Below the pieces are notes generated by a model. It worked only from the letters and a program-made list of their open reading frames with translations, did no database searches and was not told where the DNA came from. Made by a program: the position numbers and the translations under genes. From contig NZ_JAHBCL010000003.1 of assembly GCF_018390735.1 (NCBI RefSeq), positions 62,001 through 126,000 of the forward strand: a stretch of DNA of 64,000 bases. The letters run 5' to 3'. This document shows, in pieces, positions 30,531 to 40,740 of the stretch (its first letter is position 1; each line of letters starts with the position of its first letter). This DNA is from Fusibacter paucivorans (GTDB lineage: Bacteria; Bacillota; Clostridia; Peptostreptococcales; Acidaminobacteraceae).

Positions 30531-31970
30531 TTATCCAATCGTAATGCGGTTTCGTCCTGTCGATTTTGAACGATACAGTGCTTGATCGGCACGTTTGACA
30601 ATACTGTCAGCCGTATCCGTTGCCACGGCCGCCGTGACGCCAATGCTGACAGTCACACCAAAAGACTGAAGTGCCGCATCATCTTCCACCGCTTTTCGAT
30701 AGCTTTCAAGTAATTTGTAAATATCATCGCAGCTTCCTCTTGCGATTCCTGAAAATTCATCGCCACCCCATCTGGCTAAGCTGACATCCGGCATACAACT
30801 TTGACATAATTCTGCGGTATGCACGAGTACCTTATCACCTTGAAGATGACCGTAGACATCGTTAACGCGTTTAAATCCGTCGATATCGATGACAAATAAA
30901 CACCATTGCGATTCGGTTCGCGTCAGATCACGCGCCAACCGCTCATCAAAATAACGTCGATTAGCAAGGGCTGTAAGGGTATCCGTCATTGCCAGCTTGT
31001 GAATTTCGCGCTGATGTGCAACGATTATTTTATAAACGGCACCTATGACAATGATTAGAATCAGCAGCGTAATGCCGACATCCAGTTTTATTTGACGATT
31101 AAAAGAATTGCCAAGCTGAGCAGTATCTTTTCGTACTACGAGATACCAATCTAATTCATCAATATAATGTGATATAACATACTGTTCCTGCCCGTCCTTG
31201 TCTAAATGAAAGATATTGAGATCCTGATCTCTTCGGTAAAAGGTATTGCCGAGATCTCGATAAAGCGCTTCATTGCCAATGTTGCGCGTTTCAATCATCG
31301 CACCGTTGGTATGCGCTTGCACTAAACCATTCTCATCTACTAAAAAAGCTTCCAGCTTATAGGTGTCTTCAAATGTTTCCAGCATATCCTGCACATAGTC
31401 CATTTCAACGCCGACACCCGTCACACCTATGACATTGTCATAATCATCAAGGATTTTGCAATTAATGAATATGGTCAATAGATGATTGTCAGCTTCATCC
31501 TGATCTACGTCGAGAATATAGCTTTCAGACTGTGCTAAAAAATTATAATACCATTGATCGTGATCGTCTTCCGGCAAAATTGTTTTAAATAAACCATTGT
31601 AATGATAATAGCGTTTCGTTTGGCTAGAGACGAGAAAAACTGAGTGATAATTGTACTTCTCTCGAATGCCTTCGAGATAATTTGTTATTTCTGGTTCGGT
31701 GGCATCCGATTCATTGTAAATCCAATGTTTGACAAATTGATCATTTGCCATGGTAAGGCTGACAAAAATCGGTTTTGTCAGTTCGTTGTCAATTTCAGAA
31801 TAAATGTTAGTTGATGTTAATTTTGTTATATTGCGAATATCATCCCGAATAATGCTCCCGTAGCTCGAATAGCCCACATAGGAGATGCTGATAACACCAA
31901 TAATAATGACGAGGGCAATAATCATCAGTGTCCGCCTGCTATCGTAAAACCACCCCTTATTGTCGCGCAT
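30531..31970 (-). CDS. Membrane diguanylate cyclase with extracellular Cache-type sensor
   Basis: 479 aa; two TMs flanking ~260 aa extracytoplasmic domain, then GGDEF domain with RWGGDEF. Confidence 0.9.
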   Translation of the reverse strand: MRDNKGWFYDSRRTLMIIALVIIIGVISISYVGYSSYGSIIRDDIRNITKLTSTNIYSEIDNELTKPIFVSLTMANDQFVKHWIYNESDATEPEITNYLEGIREKYNYHSVFLVSSQTKRYYHYNGLFKTILPEDDHDQWYYNFLAQSESYILDVDQDEADNHLLTIFINCKILDDYDNVIGVTGVGVEMDYVQDMLETFEDTYKLEAFLVDENGLVQAHTNGAMIETRNIGNEALYRDLGNTFYRRDQDLNIFHLDKDGQEQYVISHYIDELDWYLVVRKDTAQLGNSFNRQIKLDVGITLLILIIVIGAVYKIIVAHQREIHKLAMTDTLTALANRRYFDERLARDLTRTESQWCLFVIDIDGFKRVNDVYGHLQGDKVLVHTAELCQSCMPDVSLARWGGDEFSGIARGSCDDIYKLLESYRKAVEDDAALQSFGVTVSIGVTAAVATDTADSIVKRADQALYRSKSTGRNRITIG

Positions 31971-32042
31971 GATGCCTCCCTTTCTGAAACACTCCCTATA
32001 ATAATCTATTTTACACGTTTTACAACGGAAAAAGCAATTGGT

Positions 32043-33164
32043 TTAGTGTTTAAAAAATTCAAAAAGCGCATCAATCACTTCATCTTGCAAAGCCGTTGTC
32101 ATATCGGCATAGAGTGGCAGCCTCAGCAAAGTCTTGCCAACGGTCTCAGTATTGGGCAATACAAGCTTCTTACCGCTAATCGCAATGCCAAACCGACTTA
32201 GATGAAGGGGTTCATAATGTGTACGCGCTTCAATGCCCTTTGAAAACAAATAAGTCATTAACATTTCACGCGTTTCAGCAGATTCAAGGCAGATATAAAA
32301 AATGTGTCCATTCGTCTGTACGGTATCTGGACATTTTGCAAGCTTTAAATACCCTTGTTTTGAAAGCGGCTCCAGCGCATGCTGATAGCGCCACCAGAGC
32401 GCACGCCGATGTTCCGTTACCCAGCTCATATCAACAATAGCCGCTTTAAGAAAAGCTCTTGCCGCCAAGCCCATTTCAAAGGCGCTGCCGATCCGCTGCC
32501 AGTGATATCTCGAAATTTCACCTCGCATAAATGCTTCACGATCCGTTCCCTGATAAAGCATTTCTTCTGCTTCACGCACAGCCTGTGCTTCTTTAACAAT
32601 CAAAGCACCACCATTTCCGGCACTGGTAATATTTTTACTCTCGTGGAAACTAATACAGCTCATATCACCAAAACTTCCCAGCGCTTTCCCATCATAGGTT
32701 GCGCCCAATGTATGAGCAGCATCCTCAAGCAAAAGACATTGTGTACTTTGCAATTTTTGCAGCCGCCTGATATCTGCGGCAATGCCGCCGTAATGTATTG
32801 GAATGATCGCACGCGTTTTTGCCGTCATCAGTGTTTCAACGGACTGCGGATCTATATTCAGTGTCTCCATTTCAATATCGGCAAACCGCAGCACAGCACC
32901 CTGCCTCACAAAAGCATTTGCCGTCGCCACATATGTAAAAGCGGGTAAAATAATTTCATCCCCTGGCTGTATATTGGCCATCATCGCCATCATTTCAAGC
33001 GCCGCAGCAGCAGAATGCGTCAATAGCATACGCGATGCCATGTTCTGGTACATCGGTATTGCATCAAATATTGCTGCTGCATCGTATTTTTTTGCCGCTG
33101 TCAGTGTTGCCGCATCTAAAACGACATCCTCTTTCGGCATATAAGGTATATGATACGGAATCAT
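32043..33164 (-). CDS. DegT/DnrJ/EryC1/StrS aminotransferase (dTDP-4-keto-6-deoxyhexose transaminase-like)
   Basis: 373 aa; PAFTYVATANAFVRQGAVLRFADIE, LLEDAAHTLGATYDGK, SFHESKNITSAGNGGAL (PLP Lys). Confidence 0.92.
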   Translation of the reverse strand: MIPYHIPYMPKEDVVLDAATLTAAKKYDAAAIFDAIPMYQNMASRMLLTHSAAAALEMMAMMANIQPGDEIILPAFTYVATANAFVRQGAVLRFADIEMETLNIDPQSVETLMTAKTRAIIPIHYGGIAADIRRLQKLQSTQCLLLEDAAHTLGATYDGKALGSFGDMSCISFHESKNITSAGNGGALIVKEAQAVREAEEMLYQGTDREAFMRGEISRYHWQRIGSAFEMGLAARAFLKAAIVDMSWVTEHRRALWWRYQHALEPLSKQGYLKLAKCPDTVQTNGHIFYICLESAETREMLMTYLFSKGIEARTHYEPLHLSRFGIAISGKKLVLPNTETVGKTLLRLPLYADMTTALQDEVIDALFEFFKH

Positions 33165-33326
33165 TTTGCCAGCCTCTCATTCATCTTAACCGCTCCACTA
33201 AATTCGGTTGTCTATTGAGTCATTACAAATTTTATCGTCGCAAACCGACGCAGCAGCCATCTTTTAGCTGCAGCTCTTCATTTCCCCTTGCGGCAAGTCG
33301 TTGCAGTCTCCCATTTTTACCAACAT

Positions 33327-33372
33327 AAAAAGAAGGGGGCTAACGTTATTATATAACGAAACCCGCCTCCTC
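33327..33372 (-). terminator. Probable terminator downstream of the four-rhodanese gene
   Basis: Imperfect hairpin GAGGCGGGTTTCGTTAT/ATAACGTTAGCCCCCTTC followed by TTTTTA on the minus strand. Confidence 0.65.
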
Positions 33373-33504
33373 ATCACATTTTATGCTTTCAATCATTGTT
33401 TTTTCGCTGCTAAGTATCCGTTGTCTAATCAGTCTTAGAACCTTTCAGTCTTTTGATCATTCAAATGCTTTGCCCCAGCAGCCAATCATATCACAGCCGT
33501 CAGT

Positions 33505-35316
33505 CTACTGAACAACTGGATACTCTTTGTTCGCCCAGCCGCTTGGTGCATTGGCTGCATTACCCATACCGCCGTTTAACGATACGGCATCATAGCCTAA
33601 AAATCTTAGTGCTGCCGTTGCCTGACCTGCTGTTTGACCTGTATAGCAGTAGACGACAATGGTTTTGTCCATTGGCAATTGTGCTTCGAATTCAGGAATC
33701 ATCGCTTTGCCAAATGGAATGTTAATGGCACCTTCGATATGACCCGCTGCATAATCATCAGCACCTCTAACAGACAGGATAACGATGCTGTCATCACCGG
33801 CATCTACAAGCGCTTTCAGATTATCTTCTGAAATTTTATAATTCTTATAAGTAGTGTCTGCCACAGTCGCTAAACCTTCATAGTAACTTAAGATCGCTGC
33901 TTGAACAGGTGCTGCAATAGCCGTCACTTCATCTGTTAACGTTGTCGCCTCTGTAACAACCACTTCATCTACGCCTTCAACTTTTGAAATGCCAAGGTTC
34001 CAGCCGAGGTTTACGCTTCTCGCATCAAAACCGGCAAGGTTAAAAGCAACGACAGCTTGACCTGCGGTTTGACCTGTGTAGCAGTAAACAAAGACAGGTT
34101 TATCGCTAGGGATTTTCGCCATCTCTGTTGCAATGGCCGTTCCACCCCAAGGCATATTGACTGCGCCTTTTACATGGCCTGCTTCATAGTCTGCTGCACT
34201 GCGGATGTCGACAATTGTCATCTCATCGCCTGCTTTAACCATATCAATGAATTCGGCTTGCGCAATTTTGTAAATATGATCCGGCATTTCTGCATAGAGC
34301 TTTTCAATGCCAGTTGTCACTTCACTGACAACCGGATACGCTTTGTTCGCCCAGCCGCTTGGTGCATTGGCAGCATTGCCCATTCCGCCGTTTAACGATA
34401 CGGCGTCGTAACCTAAGAGTCTGAGTGCTGCTGTTGTTTGACCTGCGGTTTGTCCTGTGTAACAATAGACGACAATGGTTTTGTCCATTGGCAGGGTATC
34501 AAAATCTGCTGCCATGGCTTTGCCAAACGGAATGTTTGCTGCACCGGCAATATGACCAGCTGCATAGTCAGCTGCTTTGCGGACAGAGAGAATGTAAATG
34601 CTGTCATCACCGGCATCTACCATTTCTTTTAAGCTGTCTTCAGAAACTTTGTAATTTTTGTATTTTGTATCACTAACGGCCGCAAGCCCTGCGTAGTAAT
34701 CATCCAGCGCACTTTGCACATTGGCGTCAATGGCCGTTGCACCGGCTGTCAGCGTCGATGCTTCTGTCGTCGTAACGGCGTCAACACCATCTACTTTGGA
34801 AATGCCAAGGTTCCAGCCAAGGTTGACGCTTCTCGCATCAAAACCCGCGAGGTTTAATGTCATAACCGCTTGACCTGCGGTTTGACCTGTATAGCAATAG
34901 ACGAAAACGGGCTTATCTGCCGGAATACTACTGAGCCCATCACTGATGGCCGTTCCCCACGGCATATTAACCGCACCTTCAATATGGCCTTTGCCATAGT
35001 CGTCAGCACCTCGGATATCTAAAATTGTCATTGCGTCGCCGGCTTTTACCATGTCGACAAAATCAGCTTGTGCGATTTTGTAAATATGGTCAGGCATATT
35101 ATCATAATATGCGCCAACCAGTGACGCCATGTCAAAGGCCGCCTCGGCCGGTTCAGGTGCTTCAGGTGTTTCAGTGCTTTCCGGTGTTGTCGTCTCCGAT
35201 GTACTCGGTGTTACTTCCATGCTCGCCGCAGGTGTTTCCGTGTTGCCGCATGCTGTCATCGAAAAGATTAAGACAATTGACAGGATAACCGCTAACCATT
35301 TTTTATTTATTTTCAT
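33505..35316 (-). CDS. Lipoprotein with four tandem rhodanese domains
   Basis: Start at ATG 35316; lipobox IFSMTACGN; four rhodanese repeats, each with the same catalytic loop CYTGQTAGQ. Confidence 0.93.
   Translation of the reverse strand: MKINKKWLAVILSIVLIFSMTACGNTETPAASMEVTPSTSETTTPESTETPEAPEPAEAAFDMASLVGAYYDNMPDHIYKIAQADFVDMVKAGDAMTILDIRGADDYGKGHIEGAVNMPWGTAISDGLSSIPADKPVFVYCYTGQTAGQAVMTLNLAGFDARSVNLGWNLGISKVDGVDAVTTTEASTLTAGATAIDANVQSALDDYYAGLAAVSDTKYKNYKVSEDSLKEMVDAGDDSIYILSVRKAADYAAGHIAGAANIPFGKAMAADFDTLPMDKTIVVYCYTGQTAGQTTAALRLLGYDAVSLNGGMGNAANAPSGWANKAYPVVSEVTTGIEKLYAEMPDHIYKIAQAEFIDMVKAGDEMTIVDIRSAADYEAGHVKGAVNMPWGGTAIATEMAKIPSDKPVFVYCYTGQTAGQAVVAFNLAGFDARSVNLGWNLGISKVEGVDEVVVTEATTLTDEVTAIAAPVQAAILSYYEGLATVADTTYKNYKISEDNLKALVDAGDDSIVILSVRGADDYAAGHIEGAINIPFGKAMIPEFEAQLPMDKTIVVYCYTGQTAGQATAALRFLGYDAVSLNGGMGNAANAPSGWANKEYPVVQ
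33508..35127 (-). repeat. ~810-bp internal tandem duplication (A-B-A'-B') inside the rhodanese gene
   Basis: Protein repeats MPDHIYKIAQA(D/E)F(V/I)DMVKAGD...NLGWNLGISKV(D/E)GVD and YKNYK(V/I)SED(S/N)LK...SLNGGMGNAANAPSGWANK each occur twice. Confidence 0.9.
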
Positions 35317-35341
35317 AACCAATAGCCTCCCCACAGGATAA

Positions 35342-36250
35342 TCATGATCCTTCTTGCTGTGTTACAGGCACTGCCTGCTCCACAGGTGTTGCCGGCGCAC
35401 CCTGCTGTTCCCACTCTAGCCATGCACCGTCATAAATTTTGAGATTGCTGTAGCCAGCTTCATCGAGTAGCGCATAGGTCTGAGCCGCTCTAAAAGAAGA
35501 CTTGCAGTAGAGAATGATTTCATCATCCTTTGAAAGTCCCAAATCTTTATAGAATAACCCAAGATCTCTTGACGACATAAAAGTACCGTCGCTGTAGAGA
35601 TTTTTCGTATGCGCATAATTAATCGCCGTTGGAATATAGCCTGCCGCATATTCTGCTGCAGATCTGACATCTAAGATTTTGACATCATCTTGCGGCGCTT
35701 CACTAAGTGCCTTCACTTCTTCATAAGTCGCAATGATCGAAGTATCAGCCTCTTGTGCTTCATAAGTCGTTTCCGGCAGTACCGTCGCATCAGCCGATAG
35801 TGGCGCGCCTGCGTTTACAAGTGCCGAAGCGCCGCCATTGACAATCTGCACCGTTTGCTGAGGGCTGTACACTTTCACAGTCCACCAGATGCGTGCAGCA
35901 CTAACGCCCATATTGTCATCATAGACGTAGAGCGTCGTGTTCTGATCAATGCCTTTTGAACCCAAAACAGCTTCGACTTGTTCCTTCGGCGCAAGGGTCG
36001 ACGGAACAGGAACATCTGTAACGAGCTCTGCCGGCGATAACGAAACGGCTCCCTCGAGATGCCCTTTGTCATACGCCTCCTGGCCCCTTGCGTCAATGAC
36101 GACAGCACCTTCCATCTGTGACAGCACTTGATCCGCCTCAATGACGTTCATCGTGCCCGGATAGGATGTATCATTCACGCAAGCCGCAACGATTAAGGCC
36201 GTAAAGACAAGCAATGTCAGCAGCTTAACCGTCGATTTTCGTTTTGTCAT
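35342..36250 (-). CDS. Two-domain rhodanese (thiosulfate sulfurtransferase-like) lipoprotein
   Basis: Start at ATG 36250; lipobox LIVAAC; N-terminal domain with YDDNMGVSA (no Cys) and C-terminal active loop CKSSFRA. Confidence 0.9.
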   Translation of the reverse strand: MTKRKSTVKLLTLLVFTALIVAACVNDTSYPGTMNVIEADQVLSQMEGAVVIDARGQEAYDKGHLEGAVSLSPAELVTDVPVPSTLAPKEQVEAVLGSKGIDQNTTLYVYDDNMGVSAARIWWTVKVYSPQQTVQIVNGGASALVNAGAPLSADATVLPETTYEAQEADTSIIATYEEVKALSEAPQDDVKILDVRSAAEYAAGYIPTAINYAHTKNLYSDGTFMSSRDLGLFYKDLGLSKDDEIILYCKSSFRAAQTYALLDEAGYSNLKIYDGAWLEWEQQGAPATPVEQAVPVTQQEGS

Positions 36251-36537
36251 GTTGACCTCCAAAAACAAATTTGTGAGATTGTACTGGAGTATATTGTTAA
36301 AAGTTAAACAATTAAAGTGAAAAAAATAGGTTTTCACAGCTTTATTATAACGATTTATCCGGCAAAGCGGATACCGTATTTTCTTATATAGCATTCTATA
36401 TTAGCATGACAGATTTTTAACAGTCTTTTAACAAGGCTGTACTTTCATCACTTTTTTCATTATGATAAAAGAGAGTGAAACGCTGATCTTTCAAGAGGTA
36501 GCTTCTATCCTCAGCACACTTAATCTTCAGGAGATTC

Positions 36538-38166
36538 GTGATTATTATGTTAAAAACACATGCAAAACAAGCTTATCAAAATACGATAAAATACCGCCAC
36601 AGCCATCGGCCATTCGAAATACCGATCACCTTTTTTTCGCTCCTGATCTATTTTTTAGTGAATTTCATGACATTGTTGCGCTTTCCCACTGTTCATTCAG
36701 ATGAACTTTGGCTCAAGGGCATTGCCGGCGCCGCCATGCGCGCGCAAAACCTTTGGGTAACAGAACCCTTTTTTGACCTCTATCCGCGTGTACCGCATCC
36801 TTTTCGTTGGCTTTATGTCGGTCTGCAATCGCTTTATCTGCGCTGCTTTGGCGATACGGTATTTGCCATGCGGCTTTTATCACTTACATTTGGCATGCTC
36901 TCGATTATAGCCTTTGCCTATTTCCTCAAGCAGTTAAAATTGCCCTATCAGTTGCCGACCTTGGCATTGATGTTCAATATTTCTTTTATCTATGCCCTGC
37001 ATTTCGGCCGTCAGGAAACCATGATTTTATTTTTCATGATTGTCGCCTTGGGTTCCACATTAACCGGCGCTACCCTTTGGCCGGCCCTCATTGTCTTTCT
37101 CAGTATTGGCGTACATCCAAACAGTTTTTTAATCGCTGGGGCTGTTTCAGCCCTCATGGTATGGCAAATTGTTAACCAAAAGCGATCCATTAGACAGCTG
37201 TTTTACTTCGCAGGAATTCTGACGCTTCTCTTTTTATGTATAGTTGCCGTTGGTTCACTGGCAGTGCCGGGGTTTTTTTCGGCATATTTAAAATATGGCG
37301 CCGACCTTGGACTGAACAGCGCACCAACGCGCCGAACAGAATTATTCTTCTGGTTCTGGCAAAAGCTCTATCTGCGAACAGGCGGAACTTACGATTTAAT
37401 GCACATCAAGCTCTGGCTCATCGCCGGGGCACTTCTGTTATTGTCACCGCTGATGACACGCAAGTTTACAGAAGCTCATGCCATTTTATTCGGCACGCTG
37501 CTGGCACTCTTTCTACTCGGTCGCAACAATCAGCTGGCCGTTCTGTTTGTAATCCCTTGGATTATCCTTGGCATCACACAGTATATTTATCGCAAACCTA
37601 GAGAAATCCACATTTTTATTCGCGAAAAGAATCGCCTTCAAGCTGGCAGGCAACGCTTAACCGCCATTATACTCTTAGGTGTTCTCATTTGGCACTGCTA
37701 TGCCAATCTCTCCCTTTATGAACGCGAACGCCCATATCAGGTTCGTTACGATCAGATGGTTGCATCCTTAAAAAATGTACTCCCGGTTGATGCCGTCGTC
37801 CTCGGAAATCTCAATGCGATTGAAGCCGTCGATGAAACACATTTCTACGATCTTCGAAATCTCGGTTATCTCGACGCCGCCAACATCAGCCTAGAGGATT
37901 ATATTCGCGATCGCAATATTCAGTATCTCATTATTCACGATGAGATGAATTATATCCGACAAACCTCGCCCACTTGGGATTTTCTCTATGTTAATACTCA
38001 CTATTTTGATGCACTGTTCCAATTCATCGAAACGGAAACCGAACCTGTTCATACTTTTGAAAACCCGCTTTACGCGATGCGAATCGCCGCCTACAGCGGG
38101 ACCTATCCTTGGCAGACGACTGTCTATAAAATTCACAATTCGTTTTATGAACACACTGACCAATAA
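36538..38166 (+). CDS. Polytopic membrane glycosyltransferase (GT39/ArnT/PMT-like)
   Basis: 542 aa multi-TM; N-terminal HSDELWLKGIAG acidic motif resembling GT-C fold enzymes. Confidence 0.65.
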   Translation: MIIMLKTHAKQAYQNTIKYRHSHRPFEIPITFFSLLIYFLVNFMTLLRFPTVHSDELWLKGIAGAAMRAQNLWVTEPFFDLYPRVPHPFRWLYVGLQSLYLRCFGDTVFAMRLLSLTFGMLSIIAFAYFLKQLKLPYQLPTLALMFNISFIYALHFGRQETMILFFMIVALGSTLTGATLWPALIVFLSIGVHPNSFLIAGAVSALMVWQIVNQKRSIRQLFYFAGILTLLFLCIVAVGSLAVPGFFSAYLKYGADLGLNSAPTRRTELFFWFWQKLYLRTGGTYDLMHIKLWLIAGALLLLSPLMTRKFTEAHAILFGTLLALFLLGRNNQLAVLFVIPWIILGITQYIYRKPREIHIFIREKNRLQAGRQRLTAIILLGVLIWHCYANLSLYERERPYQVRYDQMVASLKNVLPVDAVVLGNLNAIEAVDETHFYDLRNLGYLDAANISLEDYIRDRNIQYLIIHDEMNYIRQTSPTWDFLYVNTHYFDALFQFIETETEPVHTFENPLYAMRIAAYSGTYPWQTTVYKIHNSFYEHTDQ

Positions 38167-38235
38167 TCTTAAACGGCACCGATGCTTTTAGCATCCCTCG
38201 TTACCAACAGGTTTCGTTTATGACCGTCACCAATC

Positions 38236-39480
38236 TTATCGCTCATTGCGTCTGCCTTCAATGACCATGTTTTCGCCATTTTCATTCTGCCACTGCATCT
38301 TTTGAAAGACTCTTTTGAGATTTATCACTAAATCCGCTTCTGATGTCCCCGTGACAATTACATAGCCAGCCCTAGCAGAGGCGCTCTCTGTCGGCGGCAC
38401 TGTTTCACCGACATCAAAATTGTAACCCGCGCTTAAAACATATGGCAGTGCTTCCACCACCTCAATCGGCGTTTGCGAAGTCACTTTCCCAGGATGGCAG
38501 AAGAAAAGCTGCGTACTGAAATATTGTATGTCCGTCAAATTCGGCATAACATCAACGCGTTTCGGCATGCTGCCAAAGACGCCTTCGATATTGAGTGACA
38601 GGATATCAACACCGGTTGCCGCAGGAATCGTAATGTCCTCATAAGCACCACCAAGCCGACAAGCAATTTCGTTGACGACGACACCGGCTTCACCAACCAG
38701 CATCTGAAAATAAATGGGACCGTCTAAAATATGAAATGCCTCACAAATTTGCTGTGTCAGCCGTTTAAAGGTTTCATCATAATATTTTATATGCTTCGAA
38801 GGATACTCATGCGCTGTACAAACGCCGATATGCAGATCCGGATGAAAGGTCACGCGATCTGTCACAGTCAGGCAAATCGCCTCGCCATTTATAACCCAGC
38901 CGCTGACGGTGACTTCTTCATTTGGGTAATACTGTTCTACCAGTATGACTGTCTCCCTTGAATGCTTTACGACCTCGCCGAAATGCGCCCGAATCGCCGC
39001 AATTGTATTGAGTTTGAATATGCCGCGCTGTCCTTGGGAATCGACGGGCTTTACCACATAGGGCGGCATAATGTGCGCGAGTTCAGCATCCTCAAAGGAC
39101 GCATCAATTAAGGCAAAGGGCATCGTTGGAATCCCAGCCGTTTTAAAAATTGTTTTCATCGCTCGCTTGTTGGTCACATTGTACGCAACGTCCGAATCGA
39201 TGAACCGCGGCAATGCCATTGCTTCTGCTGCTTTGACAACGCTCAGTAACGGCTGATCCGTTCCAACAGTAATCACCGCATCCACGGCTTGCTCTCTGGC
39301 ACATTTTATGATCGCATCCGCATCAAAGGCGTCTGCCAAAACGGCAAGATCTGCCATCTGTTTTCCTTTTGACATCTCCGAATAATCTGCGACAAGGACT
39401 TGACACCCCCGCTTTTTTAGCGCTCTAATCCCGCTGATCTGGCAGCTTCCCGCCCCTACCATTAACACTTTTGACTGCAT
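38236..39480 (-). CDS. ATP-grasp family ligase (carbamoyl-phosphate synthase/PurK-like)
   Basis: Start at ATG 39480 (MQSKVLMVGAGSCQISGIRALKKRGCQVLVAD); PPYVVKPVDSQGQRGIFK and VVNEIACRLGGAYED motifs. Confidence 0.85.
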   Translation of the reverse strand: MQSKVLMVGAGSCQISGIRALKKRGCQVLVADYSEMSKGKQMADLAVLADAFDADAIIKCAREQAVDAVITVGTDQPLLSVVKAAEAMALPRFIDSDVAYNVTNKRAMKTIFKTAGIPTMPFALIDASFEDAELAHIMPPYVVKPVDSQGQRGIFKLNTIAAIRAHFGEVVKHSRETVILVEQYYPNEEVTVSGWVINGEAICLTVTDRVTFHPDLHIGVCTAHEYPSKHIKYYDETFKRLTQQICEAFHILDGPIYFQMLVGEAGVVVNEIACRLGGAYEDITIPAATGVDILSLNIEGVFGSMPKRVDVMPNLTDIQYFSTQLFFCHPGKVTSQTPIEVVEALPYVLSAGYNFDVGETVPPTESASARAGYVIVTGTSEADLVINLKRVFQKMQWQNENGENMVIEGRRNER

Positions 39481-39614
39481 ATTGCCGCCTCCTGTTTCAT
39501 CATGATACCTATTTAAAGAAATGGCCTCATTGCCTTGAGATAAGCCCCTCACCTTCAACCTTCACGCCATCACAACTTACCAATAGTTTCAATTGGCTTA
39601 GCTGCACACCAACA

Positions 39615-40310
39615 TCACTTTTTTTTAAACCCATAGTAGATAAAAAGCCGAATACCAATCCCAATAAGCCGCCAGAACCGATAGCCGGATTTGCCGAAGA
39701 CACGCGGTGAACGGCTTACTGCCACATTGGCAATGCATCTTGCAAAGGGGATGAGCTCAGCGCTCAAATAAACAAAGCGCTTTTCGCCCATTGCTGCAAC
39801 AGGCATATAAACACTTCGTGCAATAACCCGAAAACTGCTGACCCGCAATTCGCCAAGCGCATCCTTAAAACGCCATTTGAAAAATTTGCCAATCCAATGC
39901 GATCCTTGCCTTCGATAGTGCTGGTCCGTCCGATCAGAATAAATACCGAAAACGAGATCGGCGCCCTGCTCTGCTTCCTTCAGCAATTTAGGCAATGCGT
40001 CCACTGCGTGCTGCAAGTCATCATCCATGGTTATAACAAAATCACCACGACAATATCTAAGTCCCAAATAGAGCGCCATCTGCTGTCCACGGTTGTGTTT
40101 CAAATGCCTAACACGTACCTCAGCATGTCTCCTCGCATATTCTTTTAGTACTTCCGCAGTGCCGTCCGAACTGGCATCATTGATAACGACAATCTCATAA
40201 GGCGCCTCAGCTGCGTCAAAAAAAACGCGAAGCGAATCGAGGAGCAGTGCAATAGAGCGCTCACTGTTGAACGCTGGGATTAAAACACTGTATTTTAACG
40301 GCTTTACCAT
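39615..40310 (-). CDS. Family 2 glycosyltransferase (DPM1/undecaprenyl-phosphate sugar transferase-like)
   Basis: YSVLIPAFNSERSIALLLDSL, VINDASSDGTAEVL, DFVITMDDDLQHAVDALPKLL. Confidence 0.9.
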   Translation of the reverse strand: MVKPLKYSVLIPAFNSERSIALLLDSLRVFFDAAEAPYEIVVINDASSDGTAEVLKEYARRHAEVRVRHLKHNRGQQMALYLGLRYCRGDFVITMDDDLQHAVDALPKLLKEAEQGADLVFGIYSDRTDQHYRRQGSHWIGKFFKWRFKDALGELRVSSFRVIARSVYMPVAAMGEKRFVYLSAELIPFARCIANVAVSRSPRVFGKSGYRFWRLIGIGIRLFIYYGFKKK

Positions 40311-40388
40311 TGTCAAACACACCCTTTTTTGATAAAATCTTAACGGAAATAGTTAAGCGCATTGTAATAGTTTTACTGGAGGCATCTC

Positions 40389-40616
40389 ATGCACAAAATA
40401 GATTGTTTTGGCGACATTTGTCCTGTGCCGGTTTTGAAGATGCAGCATGAAATCGAGCTGCTCAAACCTGGCGAAACGTTTCAATTGATCGTCGATCACA
40501 GTTGTGTTATCGCATCTGTTGAACAGCACCTCGCCAACACAACGCTAGCATACACCATCGATGAGGTGATGAACGGCGTGTGGGAAATCACCATTACCAG
40601 ACCTAAAACCGTGTAA
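40389..40616 (+). CDS. TusA-family sulfurtransferase (copy 1 of 3)
   Basis: 75 aa; IDCFGDICPVPVLKMQHEI with CPxP motif. Confidence 0.9.
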   Translation: MHKIDCFGDICPVPVLKMQHEIELLKPGETFQLIVDHSCVIASVEQHLANTTLAYTIDEVMNGVWEITITRPKTV

Positions 40617-40647
40617 ACGCCATCGATCTCGTCAACCGGCGTTTGAA

Positions 40648-40707
40648 ATGATAAAAATCAGTTATCTTTCGTATGACTTATCATACGCAGAGAAAACTGA
40701 TTTTTTT
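40648..40707. terminator. Bidirectional terminator between tusA and lysR-type gene
   Basis: AAAAATCAGTT..CGTATGActtaTCATACG..AACTGATTTTTTT hairpin. Confidence 0.8.
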
Positions 40708-40740
40708 ATTGCGGATAAACAAATAAATATGTAAAGCACT

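Noticed and set aside
32379-32948. 189-aa plus-strand ORF
   Set aside because: Antisense to the DegT aminotransferase; no RBS or domain support.
33508-35127. Possible CRISPR-like or satellite repeat
   Set aside because: Repeats are long and in-frame, and encode rhodanese domains; they are explained by intragenic duplication.
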